From the NCBI GenBank assembly GCA_934447715.1, contig CAKSER010000043.1, positions 1-13,245 of the forward strand: 13,245 bases of DNA. Reading direction: 5' to 3'. Shown piece after piece: positions 1 to 6,767 of this stretch; the stretch's first letter is position 1, and each line of letters begins with the position of its first letter. The notes under the pieces are model-generated. The model saw nothing but the letters and a program-made list of their open reading frames with translations, had not been told where the DNA came from and ran no database searches. The position numbers and the translations under genes were made by a program. The stretch comes from an uncultured Eubacteriales bacterium. GTDB lineage: Bacteria > Bacillota > Clostridia > Oscillospirales > CAG-272.

Positions 1-105
1 TCCTTGGCTAAAAATCATAATATAGTTTCTTTATATTTTTTGGAGTCACTGTCACCTATCATTGACATTCCTACAAAATTTTACATTTACAGAGGAGGTA
101 TATTC

Positions 106-134
106 TTGATTTTCAGGCTGTAATGTGCTATAAT
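106..134 (+). promoter_or_regulatory. Sigma-A-type promoter with extended -10
   Basis: TTGATT at 106-111, a 17-base spacer and a perfect TATAAT at 129-134, preceded by TGC (126-128), which makes an extended -10. The expected start of transcription is near 141, leaving a short leader of about 20 bases that contains the GGAG ribosome site at 153-156. It is well placed to drive the amidohydrolase and the genes behind it. Called from consensus match only. Confidence 0.75.
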
Positions 135-161
135 TCAAAGAATTAACAGTTAGGAGCCACA

Positions 162-983
162 ATGTTTAAGGGTTTTAAGGTTTTAGACGTACATACGCAT
201 GTTTATCCGGAAAAGATTGCCGAAAAGGCAGTGCATAATCTCGGAGAATTTTATAATTTTACTGTTCACGGAAACGGAACGCATTCAGGGCTTGAAAAAG
301 AGGCAAAAGCCGCCGGAATAGACGGATTTTTCCTTTTCTGCGTCGCAACAAACGCAAGACAGGTCGAGCATGTTAACACATCGGTTGCAGCGCTTTGCGA
401 AAGCTCTAAAAAAAACGGCTTTGAGGCCTACGGCTTTGCCGGAATGCATCAGGATTTCGAAAATAAAGAGGCTGAGCTTGACAGATGCATTTCGCTCGGA
501 CTTAAAGGAATCAAGCTGCACCCGGACATTCAGGGAGCAAACGCCGATTGCGACAGCTTTATGGAATTATACGAACTGATGGAAAAGAAAAATCTCAAGC
601 TGTATCTTCACGTCGGCGACGACAGACCGCAGTACAGATTTTCTGATCCCGAAAGGGTTGCAAATGTCGCAAGGACGTTTCCGAAGCTTAATATCGTAGC
701 GGCACATCTCGGCGGATATAAGGCGTGGGACAGCGCAAAGGAGCATTTGTACGGCAAATTTGACAACGTATATTACGACTGCTCAAGCTCACTCTGGGCA
801 ATGACACCTGAGCGCGCAAAAGAGCTTATCTCTGGCTGCGGCTATGACAGGGTTATGTTCGGAACCGATTATCCGGTCTGCAATCTCGATGAATATCTTG
901 ATATGTTTATGAAGCTTGATCTTACAGACAAGCAGCGCGAGGATATATTTTACAATAACGCAAAAAGGTTTATAAATCTCTGA
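162..983 (+). CDS. Amidohydrolase family protein (metal-dependent TIM-barrel hydrolase, amidohydrolase 2 type)
   Basis: A 273-residue cytoplasmic protein with the layout of the amidohydrolase-2 / metal-dependent hydrolase superfamily. Visible metal and active-site candidates are the HTH pair (His11, His13) at the end of strand 1, IKLHP with His120, LYLHVGD with His150, AHLGG with His182 and the terminal GTDYP with Asp236. These occur in the order expected for this barrel. The length fits the family and there is no signal peptide. The start is supported by GGAG at 153-156, five bases upstream. Members hydrolyse or decarboxylate varied small molecules, and the sequence does not reveal the substrate. 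It is the first gene of a rightward run, 50 bases ahead of an FkbM methyltransferase. A TatD-like nuclease is less likely because the spacing and the HLGG/GTDYP motifs fit amidohydrolase 2 better. Confidence 0.85.
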   Translation: MFKGFKVLDVHTHVYPEKIAEKAVHNLGEFYNFTVHGNGTHSGLEKEAKAAGIDGFFLFCVATNARQVEHVNTSVAALCESSKKNGFEAYGFAGMHQDFENKEAELDRCISLGLKGIKLHPDIQGANADCDSFMELYELMEKKNLKLYLHVGDDRPQYRFSDPERVANVARTFPKLNIVAAHLGGYKAWDSAKEHLYGKFDNVYYDCSSSLWAMTPERAKELISGCGYDRVMFGTDYPVCNLDEYLDMFMKLDLTDKQREDIFYNNAKRFINL

Positions 984-1000
984 TTCGGCTTTTTTATAAC

Positions 1001-1023
1001 TCAATCTGAAATTCAATCTGAAA
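1001..1023 (+). repeat. Two tandem copies of an 11-base unit in the leader of the methyltransferase gene
   Basis: TCAATCTGAAA occurs at 1001-1011 and again at 1013-1023, a 12-base period. The second copy runs into the ribosome site AAAGGA (1021-1026) of the next gene. It probably arose by slippage or duplication, and no function is evident. Confidence 0.55.
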
Positions 1024-1033
1024 GGAAAACGGT

Positions 1034-2095
1034 ATGAAGGATCTTTTTACATATCTTTCCGAAACTGAAAAACCGATTGTACTCTACGGAACCGGCGACG
1101 GAGCCGATAAGATTCTCAATGTTCTCGAGGCTCGCGGAGCATCTGTTTCGGCAATTTTTGCAAGCGACGGATTTGTAAGAAAAAGGACATTCAGAGGGAT
1201 CGATGTAATGTCGTATACCGATGTCTGCAGGCAGCTGAAGAACTTTATCGTCCTTGTGGCGTTCGGATCGAATTTAAAGAGTGTTATCGACCGTGTCTAT
1301 GCGATTGCAGCAATACACGAAACATATATTCCGGACGTTCCGGCATACGGAGAAGAGCTGTTTGACTCTGAATTCTATCTTTCGCATGAGGATGAGATCA
1401 AAAAAGCAAGACAGCTCTTTTCTGACGAAAGATCCAAGCTTCTTTACGACAGCATAATCGAATATAAGCTCACCGGAAAGCCGGAGCTTTTAACAAAGTA
1501 TATTTCTGAGCCGGATGAGGCATATACCGATATTCTTCATCCGAAATATTATAAAAACACCTTCGATCTTGGGGCATATAACGGTGATACGGCACTTAAA
1601 CTGTGCGAATATGTGCAGCCGGACTGCATAATCAACGCCGTCGAGCCGAATGTAAAGCTGTTTAACAAGCTCTGCTTCAATACGGTGAACAGACCGAATA
1701 TCAATCCGATTCTGTCCGCTGCCTGGAACGAAAGAACGATTCTCGAATTCAATATCGGAAGAGGAAGAGGGGCTGCTGTAAACAAGCAGAGAAAAACCAA
1801 AACCGTCGAGATCTGCGCGGATACGCTTGATAATATGGCAAACGGAAACAGTGTCGACTATATCAAATACGACGTAGAGGGAACCGAAAAGGAGGCGCTC
1901 GAGGGCTCGCGCAGGACGATAAAGGAATTTCTGCCGGAGCTTTGCGTTTCGGTGTACCACAAGAGCCGGGATATTTTTGCTCTTCCCATTATGTTAAGCG
2001 AAATAAGCGGCGATTACGATTTCTTCCTTAGAAGAACGCTTTGCATTCCGGCGTGGGAGATAAATCTCTATGCCGTAAAGAAATCCGGGCACTAA
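1034..2095 (+). CDS. FkbM family SAM-dependent methyltransferase with N-terminal Rossmann-like domain
   Basis: A 353-residue, probably two-domain protein. Residues about 13-100 look like a nucleotide-binding Rossmann segment: IVLYGTGDGA near 15-24, then alternating strands and helices with LVAFGSN at 74-80, similar to the N-terminal domains of sugar-modifying enzymes. Residues about 170-350 match the FkbM methyltransferase fold: SAM motif I as FDLGAYNGDTA (177-187), the acidic VEP (203-205), and the characteristic DYIKYDVEGTE (275-285) followed by a helix and a VSVYHK strand (305-310). FkbM enzymes O-methylate sugars or secondary metabolites, and the acceptor here cannot be read from the sequence. 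AAAGGA at 1021-1026 supports the start. It lies 50 bases after the amidohydrolase with no obvious terminator between them. Confidence is high for the family and low for the substrate. Confidence 0.88.
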   Translation: MKDLFTYLSETEKPIVLYGTGDGADKILNVLEARGASVSAIFASDGFVRKRTFRGIDVMSYTDVCRQLKNFIVLVAFGSNLKSVIDRVYAIAAIHETYIPDVPAYGEELFDSEFYLSHEDEIKKARQLFSDERSKLLYDSIIEYKLTGKPELLTKYISEPDEAYTDILHPKYYKNTFDLGAYNGDTALKLCEYVQPDCIINAVEPNVKLFNKLCFNTVNRPNINPILSAAWNERTILEFNIGRGRGAAVNKQRKTKTVEICADTLDNMANGNSVDYIKYDVEGTEKEALEGSRRTIKEFLPELCVSVYHKSRDIFALPIMLSEISGDYDFFLRRTLCIPAWEINLYAVKKSGH

Positions 2096-2152
2096 ATATT
2101 AAAGCGTCAAAACGTTAAAAAGAGACAAAAAGAACCGAAAGGAGCCGAAAGT

Positions 2153-2659
2153 ATGAGCCTGATTAAGAAATATCTTGTTCCGGACTATTACCTTGACGAT
2201 ATTTACAGCATAACTCCGGATTTTTTAAGCAAGCTCGGAATTTCTGCGCTCATTTTGGATATCGACAACACGCTTGTAACCTATGACGACCTTCTTCCTA
2301 CCGAGCCGGTTTTAGGCTGGCTTCGCGGACTTGAAAACGAGGGAATCAAAATTTCGTTTATTTCAAATAATAACGAAGAGCGCGTAAGTCATTTTAACCG
2401 CGATCTCGGATATTTTTATAAAAGTAAAAGCAAAAAGCCGTCAAGGAAGATGCTTGTTATGGCGATGGATAATATGCAAAGCGACAGCAAAAGCACAGCG
2501 GCGATAGGCGATCAGATATTTACCGACATATTTGCCGCAAAACGCCTCGGGCTCACTGCTATTCTTGTAAAGCCGATCAAGGATAAGGAATCCTCCTTTT
2601 TCAGGTTCAAAAGGTTTTTCGAGAGAATCATTATCAGAAAATATTTTAAAATCAGTTAA
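2153..2659 (+). CDS. yqeG: YqeG family HAD-superfamily (subclass IIIA) phosphatase
   Basis: A 168-residue protein, the usual YqeG length. HAD motif I is LILDIDNTLV, with nucleophile Asp36 and acid Asp38. Motif II is the SNNN stretch at 71-74, with Ser71. Lysines of motif III are in the basic KSKSKKPS segment (90-97). Motif IV is GDQIFTD, with Asp120 and Asp125. All catalytic positions are present, so an active aspartate phosphatase is expected. The family is related to the phosphatidylglycerophosphatases GEP4/PgpP, and bacterial members may act in phospholipid synthesis, but the substrate is not established from sequence. AAAGGAG at 2138-2144, eight bases from the ATG, supports the start. The usual Bacillus neighbour yqeH is absent; five bases downstream begins a ParB-like gene, suggesting co-translation. 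Confidence 0.92.
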   Translation: MSLIKKYLVPDYYLDDIYSITPDFLSKLGISALILDIDNTLVTYDDLLPTEPVLGWLRGLENEGIKISFISNNNEERVSHFNRDLGYFYKSKSKKPSRKMLVMAMDNMQSDSKSTAAIGDQIFTDIFAAKRLGLTAILVKPIKDKESSFFRFKRFFERIIIRKYFKIS

Positions 2660-2664
2660 AAGTC

Positions 2665-3312
2665 ATGGAAATTGAACGTATAAATACATACAGCGACAAG
2701 CGTTTTTCAAAGAATGCGTTATATCAGCACGGCTGCTTTCTGCTTGACCAAAAGCCGTATGAAGTTGAAATAGTTTCTGATTTTGAAGCAATTGTCCGCG
2801 GCGAAAACAAATCGGAATATCATAATATAATCGACGAATTTCGCTTTTTTGCTCCGCATATTACAGAATTCCTTGACGAAGACTGCAATATAGTAAAAGA
2901 ATTTGCGCATGCGGAGCCCTTTACCGTACTTCTTGAAGAGATTCAGCCGTCACAGTTTTATGTAGATGAAGAAAAGGTAGCTGCAATCAGCACATTTATT
3001 CAAAAGCCGGAGGATATAATTATTCAGGTTTTGCCCTTTAATGAAAGATATATCTCTCTTGACGGCCATACAAGGCTGTATTATGCGTTTCTTAAGGGCT
3101 TTGAATATGTTCGTGCAGTTATCGAAAGCTCGGATGATTATATCTATGCATTCACAGCCGAAGCACAGAAACGCGGAATCTATACCCCAAAGGACATGGT
3201 GCTCCTTCGCCATGATGAATATGAGGAAAAGTGGAATCGCTTCTGCGATAAATTCTTTGAAGCTTCGGCAAATTCAGCAGATTCGGGAGACGAAAACAAT
3301 AATGAGCAGTAA
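2665..3312 (+). CDS. ParB/Sulfiredoxin-like domain protein, function unknown
   Basis: A 215-residue protein that I recognise only in part. Residues 1-80 have no clear match. Residues about 88-153 resemble the ParB/Srx fold: an IQPSQFYVDEEKV segment (93-105), then predicted strands ending in the signature DGHTR (133-137), followed by a LYYAFLKG helix (138-145). That arrangement corresponds to the DGHxR phosphate/nucleotide-binding loop of the superfamily. No helix-turn-helix or partition partner is visible, so plasmid or chromosome partitioning is unlikely; some ParB-like proteins bind CTP or act as small kinases or nucleases. The tail (200-215) is acidic and low in complexity. No good ribosome site precedes the ATG, which sits five bases after the yqeG stop, so translational coupling is likely. 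Its last 11 bases overlap the GNAT gene. Confidence 0.7.
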   Translation: MEIERINTYSDKRFSKNALYQHGCFLLDQKPYEVEIVSDFEAIVRGENKSEYHNIIDEFRFFAPHITEFLDEDCNIVKEFAHAEPFTVLLEEIQPSQFYVDEEKVAAISTFIQKPEDIIIQVLPFNERYISLDGHTRLYYAFLKGFEYVRAVIESSDDYIYAFTAEAQKRGIYTPKDMVLLRHDEYEEKWNRFCDKFFEASANSADSGDENNNEQ

Positions 3313-3779
3313 ATGCAGTGAAAACGGCATAGAAATAAAGCAATATACAAAGGATCTTATTCCCGATGTTCTGAATTTCGAGTCTGACCTGCGAAAGGAG
3401 GAGGACTTCTGGGGTTGGGAAATCGATGAAAAGTATATTTCGGACGTAAGCGCGAGCTTTTTGAATCCTGCCTTTGACAATTCGCTTTCCCTGCTTGCAT
3501 ATATGGACGGCAAGGTTGTCGGCAGAATTGACTCGACTCTGATATGCAGTCATTTTGACGGCTCTGTAAAAGCATATCTCGACTGGATCTGCGTTATAAA
3601 GAGCTATTCGTCACAAGGGTGTAGCTCAAGCGCTGATTAATACCCTGCGCAAAAAACTGAAGGAAAGAGGTGCGGATACATTAATCGCTCTGATTGCTTC
3701 AAATGAGGAAGCGACGCGGTTTTATTACAGCCTGCCGGATGCACAAATAAAGGACAAAGGCATCTGGATTAATTTGTAA
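3302..3779 (+). pseudogene. GNAT family N-acetyltransferase, interrupted by a one-base frameshift
   Basis: Starting at ATG 3302, with GGGAG at 3285-3289, the first frame reads 102 good residues ending in the beta-4 segment YLDWICVIKSY. It then runs into a short nonsense tail and a stop at 3638-3640. Skipping one base at 3605-3608 (TATT to TAT) restores RHKGVAQAL, the GNAT motif A acetyl-CoA loop (R/Q-x-x-G-x-G/A). The frame then continues for 56 residues through NEEATRFYY, a typical motif B, to TAA at 3777-3779. The repaired protein would be about 158 residues, normal for GNAT. The break removes the cofactor site, so the gene as written is non-functional; a sequencing or assembly error is equally possible. 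It overlaps the ParB-like gene by 11 bases, implying a coupled pair. The acetyl acceptor is unknown. Confidence 0.85.
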
Positions 3780-3865
3780 TCGAAATAATCGCAGCATTAA
3801 AGAAAGCGCAGAAGAAAAATCAATTCAAAGCCGATTTTTAAATCCGGTACTGTATCTAAAAGAAT

Positions 3866-3917
3866 ATAAAAAAACAAAAGCAGAACAGGCATGAATACCT
3901 GCTCTGCTTATTTTTTG
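3866..3917. terminator. Bidirectional Rho-independent terminator between convergent operons
   Basis: Arms GCAGAACAGG (3880-3889) and CCTGCTCTGC (3898-3907) form a 10-pair stem with one non-Watson-Crick position and an 8-base loop. On the + strand it is followed by TTATTTTTT. On the - strand the run after the stem is TTTTGTTTTTTT, and the odd pair becomes a G-U wobble. It therefore can end both the rightward run and the leftward ATPase operon. The rest of 3780-3965 shows nothing further. Confidence 0.85.
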
Positions 3918-3965
3918 CCCCTGGTTTCTTCCTTTTTTGTACCTTTAAAAATCCGTTTTTGGTAA

Positions 3966-6722
3966 TCATTCCTTCGGCATCAAAAGCTTGAATACTTCGT
4001 AAACGATAAGCATTATTATCGGTACGATCATAATTCCGCAGAAAGCAAGCGGCGGAACCGATGAAATTCCGAACAGCGCCGAAAGCGGCTTGATTAAGAA
4101 TATCGCCGCCATAAGAAGCGCATAAACCGTGACAGCCAATATCATCATCCGGTTGACTCTGACATTTGGAATGAACAGGCTCTTTTCCTTCTTACTTTCG
4201 AGAAGAACGAAAACCTGAGTTATAACAAATAAAGCAAACACTACCGCCGAGCACTGCATGTCGGTCGATATAATCTTATACTGCATAAGGAAGATCGGAA
4301 CATAATATCCGAGAGCCGCCCAGATCAGTCCGTAAAGCACCGGAACGACGTTTGATTTAAACGGGGTCAGAAGCTTGCTTAAGGACACTGATTTCAAATA
4401 CAGCATGTCCTGAGACGGCTTTTCAAATGCAATTGCCATGACAGCAAGGAAATCGACAATAAGACCGCAGAAAAGTATCTGCGTGGAGTTAAGATATGTT
4501 CTTCCGGTAATAACCGACAGCAGCACTATTACAAAGCGCGCGGTCTGCGAGGTCATCATGTACCTGATCATTCGGCTCAGATTCATGAAAATTACTCTTG
4601 AGCAAAGAACCGAATCCACAATTGCATTAAAGCCGCCGTTTCCGTTTCTGTCAGGCTCGGAAATAATGACCTCCGAGATAAATTTAAGCGATTCGCATCC
4701 GGAGCCCTTGTTTTTTTGGTCCGGGCCGCCACTTCCTCTGCCTGAAACATCGACACCGCCTGCCTTGGGAGATGCGGTAACGCTTTGCGCAAAGCCGACA
4801 TCTGCCTGACGCAGAAGTGCAATGTCATTAAGCCCTGATCCGAGGAAGCCGATCTTTTCTCCGCTTGATGAAAGACATTTTAAAACGGCATATTTCTGCG
4901 ACGGGGTAAGACCGATATATACTCTGTAATTTGCGACATTTCTTATAAAATCACTCTCGTTCATGCGCGAAAGCGCCCGTCCTGTCAGAATCTGATCCTC
5001 GCTGCGGATAATTCCGAGAGTTTCGGCAAGATATCTGTTTTCCTCATCTGCCTGATCGCACAGCATGACGATCTTCATACCTGCCGAAAGGCATCTTGAA
5101 ACATTCTTTGCGACATCCGGGAGCATCGGTCTGCTCGCCGCGATAAAGCCCTCGAACACCATGTCGCTCTGGCATGCAATCAGCTTGCGGAGATTGTTAT
5201 ATATCGTATCCTTCGATGCAACGGCAATTACCTTGCAGGAATCCTTTACCATCATCGACGCGGTGACAAGAAATTCATTTCGCTTGTCTCTTGTCATCTC
5301 GATGATCCTGCCGTTCTCACAATAATACCGGCATGAGGCAAGAACCTTTGAATAATCGCCTCTGACAGCGACCCGGTATCCGTCCTTGGTATGTACAAGC
5401 GTTGTATCAAACCGATTTGTTTCGCTTGCCTTTACATGCTCGATAAGCTTGTTTTTCTTTTCAAAATTTTCGTTTGCGATATTCAGCCTGTCGCAAGCCG
5501 AGACAATCATCTGCTCCTCGGCATTTACCGCACCGCCGTTTTCACTTTGGATAAGAACCCTGTTGCTTCCGTAAAGTCCGGTAGAAAGCAGCGCATACGA
5601 CATTGTCTTAAGCCCGTGCTTTAAAAATGTGCGCTCTGTTAAAAGGTTGTCCTTTCCGTCTGCATAAACCTTTACGACATGGAGATCCGGCACGATAAAG
5701 GCTTCCTCTTTAGGAACAATAAGACAGGTAAGATCCTTTAGCTGTTCGATTTTTGACGAGTTCTTTATTATAGCTCCTGCATAGTGCAGGCTGTGGTGCT
5801 TTACGGCATTGAAAATTCCGCAGGCTAAAATGATATATACAAATGCGGTATAAAACTCGCTCATAGACGCAACAGCAAGCGATAACGAGGTTAAGAAAAC
5901 CCCGAAAATTCCCTTTTGACCGGCAGAAACGAAAAGATTTGCTGCGGTTAAAAGAATTACGGCAGCGCTCATTATAAGCGTCCACTTCTTGCATAAACTG
6001 CCCATTGTCTCAAAGATTGCGAGCCTGTCATCCGATACGGGCGGAATGTTCTTTTTCATCTTGCATACAAGGGTGTCCTGACCCGTGATGCATGCAATCG
6101 CCTTTCCCTTTCCGTGAGTGACTATCGTTGTCGCAAAAACGGTATTCAGCTGTGCGGCAGGAGCAATATCGTGGTAGTCGATAAACTCGGCATCCTTTCT
6201 TTGCGCCTTCGGTACGCCGGTTATGCTGGTTTCAAGGACATCAAGCTCATCGGAGGATATAAGCCGCGCGTCGCACGGGATTATATCTCCGGTTTGAAGA
6301 ACCAGAATATCGCCGGGAACTACATTTTCCTGGCTTATCATATATAGCTTGCCGTCGCGCAGGACTCTTGCATTTGGCTTGCCGTAGCTTCCGAGTCCTT
6401 CAAGAACCCGATATGCTCTTACATACGAAAAAAGCGCTAAGAAATAATATACGATTAAAATCACCGCCATGATAAGCGTCGAGGCGGATTCCTCGAAGAT
6501 CGCCGCGATGATAATAGTTGCAAGAAGCAAGAGCGACAGATAATCGGTCACAATCTGCTTCAGATAGCCGCCGAGAGATGAGGATCTTGACGGGTATATT
6601 TGGTTTTTTCCGCACCGCTTTCGCTGTGCCTTGACCTGAAATCCGGTAAGACCCTTGTGAATGTCGGTCTTCAGACTTGTTTCTGTCTGCTCAATTGTTT
6701 TATCGTACCATCTGTCTGTCAT
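3966..6722 (-). CDS. P-type ATPase homologue (type-2 cation-pump architecture) lacking catalytic motifs; probable pseudo-ATPase
   Basis: A 918-residue membrane protein laid out like Ca2+/cation P2-type pumps. It has a cation-ATPase N-terminal segment (WYDKTIEQ through GLTGFQVKAQR, 5-34), M1-M2 (about 58-100), an actuator domain with a conserved VVPGDILVLQTGD (134-146), M3-M4 (about 248-305), P and N domains (about 330-645), and six C-terminal helices (about 725-914). The working residues are gone. DKTGT is replaced by PKEEA (Pro337 at the phosphorylated Asp), TGES by TGVP (168-171), PEGL in M4 by SEFY (288-291), KGA by RGD (454-456), DPPR by RPML (531-534), TGD by CDQ (555-557), and GDGxND by GSGLND (628-633). 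Retained are TPSQK (606-610), ADVG and Asp757 in M6. A Gly/Ser-rich insert occupies about 648-680. Ion pumping by the normal cycle is not expected; a scaffold or sensor role is inference. It is last in the operon, 45 bases after the Clp gene. Confidence 0.85.
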   Translation of the reverse strand: MTDRWYDKTIEQTETSLKTDIHKGLTGFQVKAQRKRCGKNQIYPSRSSSLGGYLKQIVTDYLSLLLLATIIIAAIFEESASTLIMAVILIVYYFLALFSYVRAYRVLEGLGSYGKPNARVLRDGKLYMISQENVVPGDILVLQTGDIIPCDARLISSDELDVLETSITGVPKAQRKDAEFIDYHDIAPAAQLNTVFATTIVTHGKGKAIACITGQDTLVCKMKKNIPPVSDDRLAIFETMGSLCKKWTLIMSAAVILLTAANLFVSAGQKGIFGVFLTSLSLAVASMSEFYTAFVYIILACGIFNAVKHHSLHYAGAIIKNSSKIEQLKDLTCLIVPKEEAFIVPDLHVVKVYADGKDNLLTERTFLKHGLKTMSYALLSTGLYGSNRVLIQSENGGAVNAEEQMIVSACDRLNIANENFEKKNKLIEHVKASETNRFDTTLVHTKDGYRVAVRGDYSKVLASCRYYCENGRIIEMTRDKRNEFLVTASMMVKDSCKVIAVASKDTIYNNLRKLIACQSDMVFEGFIAASRPMLPDVAKNVSRCLSAGMKIVMLCDQADEENRYLAETLGIIRSEDQILTGRALSRMNESDFIRNVANYRVYIGLTPSQKYAVLKCLSSSGEKIGFLGSGLNDIALLRQADVGFAQSVTASPKAGGVDVSGRGSGGPDQKNKGSGCESLKFISEVIISEPDRNGNGGFNAIVDSVLCSRVIFMNLSRMIRYMMTSQTARFVIVLLSVITGRTYLNSTQILFCGLIVDFLAVMAIAFEKPSQDMLYLKSVSLSKLLTPFKSNVVPVLYGLIWAALGYYVPIFLMQYKIISTDMQCSAVVFALFVITQVFVLLESKKEKSLFIPNVRVNRMMILAVTVYALLMAAIFLIKPLSALFGISSVPPLAFCGIMIVPIIMLIVYEVFKLLMPKE

Positions 6723-6767
6723 TTTTACTTCTCTTTATTATTTCGATTTAAAATAATATAAAATGAA

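Noticed and set aside
62..90. A TTGACA box at 62-67 as a second promoter.
   Set aside because: No acceptable -10 hexamer at 16-18 bases downstream.
93..123. A perfect AGGAGG (93-98) followed seven bases later by TTG and five codons to TAA, suggesting a tiny leader peptide.
   Set aside because: It overlaps the -35 box of the best promoter, lies upstream of the expected transcription start, and is far too short to support.
984..1000. Terminator after the amidohydrolase (CGGCTTTTTT).
   Set aside because: The T-run is not preceded by a stem of useful length.
3602..3612. Programmed ribosomal frameshifting in the GNAT gene.
   Set aside because: No slippery heptamer or stimulatory structure is seen at the junction, and GNAT genes are not known for it; mutation or error is simpler.
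4438..4809. A 123-codon + strand open frame opposite the P-type ATPase gene, and similar open frames opposite the Clp and DUF5711-like genes.
   Set aside because: They mirror the codon pattern of the real genes, lack ribosome sites and show no recognisable domain.
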